This document shows positions 50,888 to 56,668 of a stretch of 64,000 nucleotides of DNA, in pieces. This DNA is from Brachybacterium sp. SGAir0954 (GTDB lineage: Bacteria; Actinomycetota; Actinomycetes; Actinomycetales; Dermabacteraceae): assembly GCF_005490785.1 (NCBI RefSeq), contig NZ_CP027295.1, forward strand, positions 2,542,001 to 2,606,000, in the 5' to 3' direction. The notes beneath the pieces are model-generated. The model was not told where the DNA came from. It did not search any database and saw nothing but the letters and a program-made list of their open reading frames with translations. The position numbers and the translations under genes were made by a program. Position 1 is the stretch's first letter; the number at the start of each line of letters is the position of its first letter.

Positions 50888-51654
50888 CCGATCTGGGTGA
50901 TCTCGGGACCGCGCGCGAGCGGGTCGAGGAGCTCGTCGGGCGCAGCGGAGGTCGGCGCGACGCGCTCCCCCGGCAGGTGCAGGGGGATGAGCTCCTGCGG
51001 GGCCATCGCCTCGTGCCCGCGGACCACGACGAGCCGCGAGATCAGCGTCTCGAACTCCTTCGCCTGCGCCGGGTCGCCGAGCGCCTTCCCGGTGAGGATC
51101 GCGCGGAGGAACCAGCGGGGACCGTCGACGCCCAGGAAACGGGCGGGTCGGTAGCCGGTGCGGCCGTCGGAGCGCTTGACGGGCAGTCGCGTGATGAGCT
51201 CGGTGCCGAAGGGGCCGGGGCGGGTCTCCGCCGTGCCGCCCTGCCCGACCACGGAGTCGCGCAGGGAGGTGCGCACCTCGTCCCAGAGCCCGCTGGTCTT
51301 CGGCGCCGCGAAGGCCTGGACCTGGAGCGAGGAGCCGCCCAGCACGAGGTTCGCGCCGGTCACGGCGTTCGTGCGCTGGTCCACCTCCATGCGCAGCTCG
51401 AGACCGTCGATCCCCGGGACCTGGATGCCGCCGAGGTCGATGCGCTCCTCCTCTGGCGCGTCGGAGGCGTCGTAGGGGCCGTCCTCGAGGTGCGCGGCGC
51501 GCCCCTGCTCCTTCTCGGCGTCGGCCGTGTCATCGGCGTCGACAGCATCGGCCTTCGCGGCGCCGGCAGCGGTCCCTGTGCCGTCCGCGGTCCCGACCCA
51601 GGACTCGTCGACGTCCTCGGCGGCCTTCCTGCCGCGGCGGGAGAACAGTCCCAT
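50884..51654 (-). CDS. DUF3710 family protein
   Basis: Unknown function; soluble. The 256-residue protein begins MGLFSRRGRKAAEDVDESW, has an Ala/Asp-rich variable stretch (about 20-70), then the conserved alpha/beta domain with ERIDLGGIQVPGIDGLELRMEVD, GTELITRLPVKRSDGRTGYRPARFLGVDGPRWFLRAILTG. Position one base from the dut stop, and the conserved context, suggest co-transcription from the leaderless dut promoter. The role may relate to nucleotide or stress physiology, but no motif shows this. Confidence 0.88.
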   Translation of the reverse strand: MGLFSRRGRKAAEDVDESWVGTADGTGTAAGAAKADAVDADDTADAEKEQGRAAHLEDGPYDASDAPEEERIDLGGIQVPGIDGLELRMEVDQRTNAVTGANLVLGGSSLQVQAFAAPKTSGLWDEVRTSLRDSVVGQGGTAETRPGPFGTELITRLPVKRSDGRTGYRPARFLGVDGPRWFLRAILTGKALGDPAQAKEFETLISRLVVVRGHEAMAPQELIPLHLPGERVAPTSAAPDELLDPLARGPEITQIG

Positions 51655-51655
51655 C

Positions 51656-52171
51656 TCAGGCCACCTCCCCGTCCGTGGCGGGCCCGAAGCCGCCGCTCGA
51701 CCCGAAGCCGGAGGCCGCCCGCTCGGTGTCGTCGAGCTCCTCGACGGTGCGCAGGACGGGGGCGAGGAAGGGGACCACGACGAGCTGGGCGATCCGGTCG
51801 CCGCGTCGCAGCGCGAAGGGCTCGGCGGGATCGGTGTTGTGCAGCGCGACCTTGATCGGCCCGCGGTAGCCGGCGTCGACGACGCCGGGGCCGTTGAGCA
51901 CGGTGACGCCGTGGCGGGAGGCGAGGCCCGAGCGCGGGCACACGAGGCCCACGGTGCCGGGCGGGAGGGCGACGGCGAGACCCGTGTCCACGAGCGCACG
52001 GCCGCCCGGGGCGATCGTGAGGTCCTCGGCGCTGGAGAGGTCCAGGCCGGCGTCGTCCGCGTGGGCGCGGACGGGGGCGACGGCCCCTTCGGCAAGGCGG
52101 AGGCGCAGCTCGGGTGCACCCTCCGCGGGGACGGCGCCCGCGGCGGTGGCGGTCGGGGTGGTGGAAGGCAT
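51656..52171 (-). CDS. dut: Deoxyuridine 5'-triphosphate nucleotidohydrolase
   Basis: Hydrolyses dUTP to dUMP, keeping uracil out of DNA and feeding thymidylate synthesis. The 171-residue trimeric-type enzyme shows the five motifs: HADDAGLDLSS, PRSGLASRHGV, GVVDAGYRGPIKVAL with the catalytic Asp, RRGDRIAQLVVVP, and a C-terminal glycine-rich ASGFGSSGGFG. N-terminal extension of about 30 residues. A TACCCT box lies exactly 7 bases before its ATG, so it is predicted leaderless; it is divergent from the DUF3093 gene with 63 bases between starts. Confidence 0.96.
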   Translation of the reverse strand: MPSTTPTATAAGAVPAEGAPELRLRLAEGAVAPVRAHADDAGLDLSSAEDLTIAPGGRALVDTGLAVALPPGTVGLVCPRSGLASRHGVTVLNGPGVVDAGYRGPIKVALHNTDPAEPFALRRGDRIAQLVVVPFLAPVLRTVEELDDTERAASGFGSSGGFGPATDGEVA

Positions 52172-52178
52172 GGGACCC

Positions 52179-52184
52179 AGGGTA
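52179..52184 (-). promoter_or_regulatory. -10 box of a predicted leaderless dut transcript
   Basis: TACCCT (TANNNT), then GGGTCCC (7 bases) and ATG. This is nearly the same string as ahead of metK (TACCCT, GGGACGC, ATG). Confidence 0.55.
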
Positions 52185-52234
52185 GGCGCTCCGTGCTGAG
52201 GAGTGGTCCAAGCTCTGCGTGAGACGATGGGGGC

Positions 52235-52774
52235 ATGTCCGACGCCGCCGAGGGGAGCTCCCCCGCCGCCCCGATCCCCCCTGATCCTGCCGTCCCGTCC
52301 TCCCGTGCGGGGACCCGGCCGGCCGCCGCTCCGCCGGGCGCGCCCCTGCACCGTGAGCGCCTGCTGCCCGGGATCGGCACCTGGATCGTCATCATCGCCG
52401 TGGGAGCCATGTGCGGCGTGGTGCTCGTGCCGCTGGGCGCCACGCTCGCGCTGGTCGTCGGGATCGTCGGGATCGTCGTGGCCGTCGTGCTCGGGGTGCT
52501 CACCGCTCCCGTGGTCGAGGTGAGCGGCGGGCGCCTGCGCGCGGGACGCGCGCAGATCGAGGTGGGGCTGCTGGGGACTCCCGAGGAGCTCGAGGGCGAG
52601 GACTGGCAGCGCACGATGGGCGTCGGCTTCGAGCCCCTCGCCTTCCACCTCACCCGCGGCTGGATCCGCTCGGGCCTGCGCGCCGAGGTGCTCGACGAGG
52701 GCGATCCCACGACCGCCTGGGTCGTCTCGACCCGCCGTCCCGAGGATCTCGCGCTCGCCCTGCGCAGCGCCTGA
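52235..52774 (+). CDS. DUF3093 family membrane protein
   Basis: Unknown function. The 179-residue protein has a Pro/Ala-rich lead (about 1-40), two hydrophobic helices (about 48-68 and 72-90), and a soluble C-terminal domain with VVEVSGGRLRAGRAQIEVGLLGTPEEL and GFEPLAFHLTRGWIRSGLRAEVLDEGDPTTAWVVSTRRPEDL. Divergent from dut and conserved there in actinobacteria. A GACGAT box 6 bases ahead of the ATG suggests a weak leaderless start. Followed by a perfect terminator shared with DUF4193. Confidence 0.87.
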   Translation: MSDAAEGSSPAAPIPPDPAVPSSRAGTRPAAAPPGAPLHRERLLPGIGTWIVIIAVGAMCGVVLVPLGATLALVVGIVGIVVAVVLGVLTAPVVEVSGGRLRAGRAQIEVGLLGTPEELEGEDWQRTMGVGFEPLAFHLTRGWIRSGLRAEVLDEGDPTTAWVVSTRRPEDLALALRSA

Positions 52775-52837
52775 GCCCCGCGAGCCCGGCCGCCGCGCGG
52801 CGGCCGCTCTTTCCTGATGCCCCTCTCCCCTGATGCA

Positions 52838-52873
52838 CCGACGGCGCCCCTCCTCCCGGAGGGGCGCCGTCGG
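52838..52873. terminator. Bidirectional terminator between DUF3093 and DUF4193
   Basis: CCGACGGCGCCCCTCC and its exact reverse complement form a perfect 16-bp stem with a TCCC loop, between two convergent genes. Confidence 0.8.
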
Positions 52874-52913
52874 CTCTGACCCGCGATGCGGGGGTGATGC
52901 TCTGCGGATGCGC

Positions 52914-53213
52914 TCAGGCGGCGCACTCGGTGCAGATGATGAGGGTCCCCTCGACGTGGTCGATCTGGCTGCGGTGCTTCACGAGGAAGCAGCTGGCGCA
53001 GGTGAACTCGTCGGCCTGCCGCGGCAGCACGCGGACGGAGAGCTCCTCACCGGAGAGGTCCGCGCCGGGCAGCTCGTAGGAGTCCGCGGCCTCCGCCTCG
53101 TCCTCGTCGACCACCGGCGTCGCCGCCTTGTTCGATCGACCCTTGAGCTCCTCGATCGAGTCGTCGTTCGACTCGTCGTCGTTCTTGCGCGGTGCGTCGT
53201 AATCTGTGGCCAT
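52914..53213 (-). CDS. DUF4193 zinc-ribbon-like protein
   Basis: Unknown function. The 99-residue protein has an acidic, flexible N-terminal half (MATDYDAPRKNDDESNDDS) and a C-terminal ribbon with paired cysteines, FTCASCFLVKHRSQIDHVEGTLIICTECAA, which probably bind zinc. It has its own promoter (53349-53377) and a leader of about 130 bases, long for such a small gene. The family is restricted to actinobacteria and lies beside dut/DUF3093. Confidence 0.88.
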   Translation of the reverse strand: MATDYDAPRKNDDESNDDSIEELKGRSNKAATPVVDEDEAEAADSYELPGADLSGEELSVRVLPRQADEFTCASCFLVKHRSQIDHVEGTLIICTECAA

Positions 53214-53348
53214 CTACGGTCCGTTCCTGGTGGTGGTCCGGGGGATGACGGGGGCGAGCTCCGCCGTCCTCCGGGGGTGGATCCTCGGCTGTGCGCAGGC
53301 GCCCGTCCCCTGCGGGCCGATGCGCGACACAACGCCGAATGCGGCGGC

Positions 53349-53377
53349 ATTATTGCAGACCGCCCGGCATGCGACAA
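53349..53377 (-). promoter_or_regulatory. Promoter of the DUF4193 gene
   Basis: TTGTCG as -35 and AATAAT as -10, 17 bases apart, form the best sigma-70-type promoter in the window. The predicted start near 53342 gives a leader of about 130 bases. Confidence 0.65.
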
Positions 53378-53453
53378 CACGGGTCCCACGCGTCCCCTCC
53401 ACCGGGCGCGGCGCATCAGCGAGTTCCCTGCGCGACACGCTATGTTCGGCGTC

Positions 53454-53459
53454 TAGACT
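53454..53459 (+). promoter_or_regulatory. Candidate -10 box of sepH
   Basis: TAGACT (TANNNT) 40 bases ahead of the sepH ATG. A TATGTT box 8 bases further upstream is an alternative. GCGACA 16 bases upstream is a weak -35. Confidence 0.45.
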
Positions 53460-53499
53460 CGGTCCACGTTCCGACCAGGCACCGACGGAGAGGACGACG

Positions 53500-54816
53500 A
53501 TGCGCGAGCTCGAGCTCGACGGGATCCACGACGACGGGGAGCACCTCATCCTCCTCGACTCCGATGGTGAGCGGTACACCCTGCGCATCGACGAGGCGCT
53601 CCGCGCCGCCGTCCGGCGCGACCGACCGGCGCTGGGCATGATCCAGGCGGCCGACGCCGCCCCGCTCAGCCCCCGCCAGATCCAGGGCCTGCTGCGGTCG
53701 GGACGCAGCGCCGAGGAGATCGCCGAGCTCGCGGCCATCACCGTCGAGCACGTGCGTCGCTACGAGGGCCCGGTGCTCGCCGAGCGCGAGTGGACCGCGG
53801 GCCGTGCCCGCACCTTCCCCGTGGGACGCGGCGGCCCCTCCCTCACCTCCGTGGTCTCCGAGCGGCTCGCCGCCCGTCAGGCCGCCGAGGACGTCGCCTG
53901 GGACGCCTGGCGCCGCCCGGACGGCACCTGGACCCTCGAGCTGAGCTTCAACGCCGCCGGTCGCACCCGGCAGGCGCACTGGGTCGCGGATCTCGACAAC
54001 CGCTCCCTCGCCCCCGTCGACGACGAGGCGCGCTGGATCAGCGACGAGGACGCCCCCGTCGAGCCGTCCCGCGGCCGCACCCGTCTGATGGCGGTCAAGA
54101 GCTCCGTCTACGACCTCGAGGCCGACGGCTCCTTCGACGAGTCCGCCGGGCCGCGCCGCGGCGCGGCCGAGCGCTCCGCCCATCCGGCCGCCTTCGACGA
54201 GGCCGAGCTGGACGCGCTCAACGCCCGGCGCGGGCTGCGGTCGGTGCCGCCGCTCGAGGACGACGACTCCGCCGGCGTGTGGAGCACCCTGGACGAGGAC
54301 GTGCCGCGGAGCACGCCGTCGCGCGGGATCACCGGTCCGGCCGACGACGCCGACGCCGACGCCGACATCGTGCCGTCCGCCGACCGTGGCCTGGACGCCG
54401 ATCCGGACCTCGACGCGCACCGGGACCATGCGGGAGCGGCCCCCGAGGAGGAGGACCCCTTCTCCGAGGACCTGACGGACGACGCCGCGACCGCCCCCTC
54501 CGGCGAGCTCGAGAACGAGGACGGCGCCCCCGCCCCGGAGCCGCTCCAGTACCAGGACACGGTGGACCTCACCCAGGACCTCACCCCGCTCCCCGGCTTC
54601 GACGACCCTCGTGACGAGGACGCGGGAGCCACCGAGGACCCGTCGGTCCCCGACGCCCCGGGCGCCGATGGGCACGATGAGGACGCTGCGGAGAGCACCG
54701 GGAAGCCCGAGCAGAAGAGCGCCCCCGCCCTGAAGAAGGCGTCCAAGCCCGCGAAGAAGGGCCGCGCCTCGATGCCGAGCTGGGACGAGATCGTCTTCGG
54801 CGCCAAGCACGACTGA
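53500..54816 (+). CDS. sepH: Cell division protein SepH
   Basis: Actinobacterial septation protein that binds FtsZ and stimulates its assembly. The 438-residue protein has the N-terminal SepH (DUF3071) domain (1-165) with MRELELDGIHDDGEHLILLDSDGERYTLRIDEAL, an HTH-like segment SPRQIQGLLRSGRSAEEIAELAAITVEHVRRYEGPV, and RQAAEDVAWDAWRRPDGTWTLELSFN. The rest is a long acidic, disordered linker with (Asp-Ala) repeats near 285, ending in a Lys-rich stretch KKASKPAKKGRASMPSWDEIVFG, a conserved C-terminal tail. ATG 53500 has GGAG 10 bases upstream. Divergent from DUF4193 and convergent with the phosphodiesterase gene. Confidence 0.93.
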   Translation: MRELELDGIHDDGEHLILLDSDGERYTLRIDEALRAAVRRDRPALGMIQAADAAPLSPRQIQGLLRSGRSAEEIAELAAITVEHVRRYEGPVLAEREWTAGRARTFPVGRGGPSLTSVVSERLAARQAAEDVAWDAWRRPDGTWTLELSFNAAGRTRQAHWVADLDNRSLAPVDDEARWISDEDAPVEPSRGRTRLMAVKSSVYDLEADGSFDESAGPRRGAAERSAHPAAFDEAELDALNARRGLRSVPPLEDDDSAGVWSTLDEDVPRSTPSRGITGPADDADADADIVPSADRGLDADPDLDAHRDHAGAAPEEEDPFSEDLTDDAATAPSGELENEDGAPAPEPLQYQDTVDLTQDLTPLPGFDDPRDEDAGATEDPSVPDAPGADGHDEDAAESTGKPEQKSAPALKKASKPAKKGRASMPSWDEIVFGAKHD

Positions 54817-54838
54817 GCGGCTCGACCGCCCACCTCGG

Positions 54839-54870
54839 CAGCGGCTCCGTCCTCACGGGCGGGGCCGCTG
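54839..54870. terminator. Hairpin between sepH and the phosphodiesterase
   Basis: CAGCGGC and GCCGCTG form a perfect 7-bp stem, extended inside by TCCG/CGGG-type pairing, between two convergent genes. Confidence 0.45.
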
Positions 54871-54926
54871 TCGTCGTCCTCGGTGCCCGACGTCTCCCGT
54901 GATCCGTCGTCCCGGGGACCCGGCGC

Positions 54927-56048
54927 TCAGGCCTCCGTGCGCAGCAGCGGGACGAGCGCCTCGCGCGGCGTGAGCGACCCGTGCACGCCGACCAGCTTCC
55001 GTGCGCCCTCGGGGCGGCGGGAGAAGTCGTCGACACCCCAGCGGCCGCGGGCGAGCACGAGGACGTCCGGCACCCGTCCGGCGGCGACGGCGGAGGGCTC
55101 GGCGCCCTGCGGACCCAGCAGACCCGAGCTGAGCACCTCGTCGCGGGTGAGCACGAGGGCGCGGTCCACGAGCAGCTCCGCGAGCCCCGCCGCGAGCAGC
55201 GGCGCCTCGTCCCGCTCGCGCACGGCGAGCGCGAGCGCACGGGCCTCCCCCGCGACGGTGCCAGCGAGCCGCTGCAGCGACGGATGGTCGGCGAGGTCCA
55301 CGGTGTGCGCGGGGTCCGTGTCGACCATGCCGTGGTCCGCGGTGACCGTGACACGGGTGCCCGAGGGCAGGCGCCGCAGGAGGGTGCCGAGCAGGGCGTC
55401 CGCCTCGGCGAGCGCCTCGCGCCAGGCGTCGGAGTCCGTGCCGTGGTGGTGCCCCGCATGGTCGACGTCGTCGACGTGCAGGTGCACGAGGCCGTCCGGG
55501 CCGGCGCGCCGCACGGCCACGAGGACCGCGTCCGCGCGGTCGTGGCGGCCGTGCCCCTGGAAGTCCCAGCCGCGATAGGCGACGCGGCTGAGGTGCGAGC
55601 CCTGATGCTTCGCGGGGGCGACCTGCACGGCGCGGCGGGGGTGCTCCTCGAGCAGCCCGGGCAGCGGCATCCACCGCTGCGGGTCGATCCCGGGCTCACC
55701 GGTGATCTGGTTGACGGCGGTGCCCGTCGCGGGATCGATGGCGGTGTAGCCGAGCACCCCGTGCTCGAGCGGCGCCAGGCCCGTGTGCAGCGACACCATG
55801 GCGGTCGCCGTCGTGGAGGGGGCGACGGTGCGGATGCGCTCGGTGCTCCCGGCGAGACGGCGCAGGGTCGGGGTCAGCGCGCGGTGCTCCTCGAGCAGCT
55901 CGGCGCCGAGGCCGTCGATCAGCACGACGACGTCGCGCCCACGGGCGTCGGCCCGGGCCAGCGGGGCGACGACGTCGAGCAGCGCGGGACGGGCGCCCGC
56001 CGCGAAGGGCGGCGGCAGCAGGTCGGAGGGCCAGTCGGCGGGCTGCAC
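54927..56048 (-). CDS. Alkaline-phosphatase-superfamily phosphodiesterase
   Basis: Predicted type I phosphodiesterase/nucleotide pyrophosphatase with two metals. The 373-residue protein has VVLIDGLGAELLEEH (metal Asp), the nucleophile Thr in VAPSTTATAMVSLHTG, LHVDDVDHAGHHHG and VTVTADHGMVD, which supply the remaining ligands. No signal peptide, so cytoplasmic. The GTG at 56048 lies 5 bases after the DUF5998 stop; upstream frames overlap that gene. In Micrococcales this gene, DUF5998 and the acetyltransferase commonly lie in this order. Substrate unknown. Confidence 0.85.
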   Translation of the reverse strand: MQPADWPSDLLPPPFAAGARPALLDVVAPLARADARGRDVVVLIDGLGAELLEEHRALTPTLRRLAGSTERIRTVAPSTTATAMVSLHTGLAPLEHGVLGYTAIDPATGTAVNQITGEPGIDPQRWMPLPGLLEEHPRRAVQVAPAKHQGSHLSRVAYRGWDFQGHGRHDRADAVLVAVRRAGPDGLVHLHVDDVDHAGHHHGTDSDAWREALAEADALLGTLLRRLPSGTRVTVTADHGMVDTDPAHTVDLADHPSLQRLAGTVAGEARALALAVRERDEAPLLAAGLAELLVDRALVLTRDEVLSSGLLGPQGAEPSAVAAGRVPDVLVLARGRWGVDDFSRRPEGARKLVGVHGSLTPREALVPLLRTEA

Positions 56049-56053
56049 CGGGC

Positions 56054-56629
56054 TCAGGAGTCGAGCGCGTCGACGGCGTCGAGCAGCAGACCGTGGAAGG
56101 CGAGCGCCTCCTGGACGGCGGCCTCGCCGTCGGCGAGCGCGCTCACCCGCAGGGCGAGGTCCGAGGGGGCGACGGTGCCGCTGAGGCCGTGGTCCACCTG
56201 GCAGGACGGGTCGCCGCAGTCCGCGCGCTCGAGGTCGACGCGACGGGTGCCGCCCCAGGTGATGCCGAGCGTCACCTCGGCCTCGCTGCCCCGCACCCTC
56301 GTCCCCTCGGTGTCGAAGACCTGGGAGAGCCCGGTGCCGGTGACGCGGCTGAGGCGGATGCGCTCCGTGGTCGCGATGACCTGGCTGGGGTTGAGGTCGT
56401 CCGCCGGGTCGTCGTCGAGGTGGCTGACGAGGAGGTGGCGGGGGGTCAGCACGAGCACTGTGAGGTGGCGGCGCACCTCGGGGCCGTCGAAGGTGGTCTC
56501 CGGCCGCACCAGGTGCCCCAGCACGGGGGCGCCGCGCAGCGACAGGGCGAGCGAGCCGCCGGCCGTCTGCGGGAAGTAGCCCGCGGTCTCGAGGTCCGCG
56601 GTCAGGGAGGCGGGGAGCGCGGTCGTCAT
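56054..56629 (-). CDS. DUF5998 family protein
   Basis: Unknown function. The 191-residue soluble protein has a beta-rich PH-like look: HLTVLVLTPRHLLVSHLDDD, TTERIRLSRVTGT, VRGSEAEVTLGITWGGTRRVDLERADCGDPSCQVDHGLSG, then a helical C-terminus with EALAFHGLLLDAV. The two cysteines in CGDPSC could form a site or be structural. It lies between the acetyltransferase (40-base gap) and the phosphodiesterase (5-base gap). Its ATG is 6 bases after GACAAT, a possible leaderless promoter. Confidence 0.82.
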   Translation of the reverse strand: MTTALPASLTADLETAGYFPQTAGGSLALSLRGAPVLGHLVRPETTFDGPEVRRHLTVLVLTPRHLLVSHLDDDPADDLNPSQVIATTERIRLSRVTGTGLSQVFDTEGTRVRGSEAEVTLGITWGGTRRVDLERADCGDPSCQVDHGLSGTVAPSDLALRVSALADGEAAVQEALAFHGLLLDAVDALDS

Positions 56630-56635
56630 CCTCCG

Positions 56636-56641
56636 ATTGTC
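56636..56641 (-). promoter_or_regulatory. Candidate -10 box of DUF5998
   Basis: GACAAT followed by CGGAGG and the ATG. CGGAGG could also be a ribosome site, but it touches the ATG, so a leaderless start is more likely. First base deviates from TANNNT. Confidence 0.35.
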
Positions 56642-56668
56642 CCATGCGGGAGGGGACGGCGGAGCGGC

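Noticed and set aside
54345-54375. Tandem GACGCC repeats as a microsatellite or phase-variable tract in sepH
   Set aside because: The run is only a few units of six bases, stays in frame (Asp-Ala repeats), and the surrounding linker is generally acidic and low in complexity.
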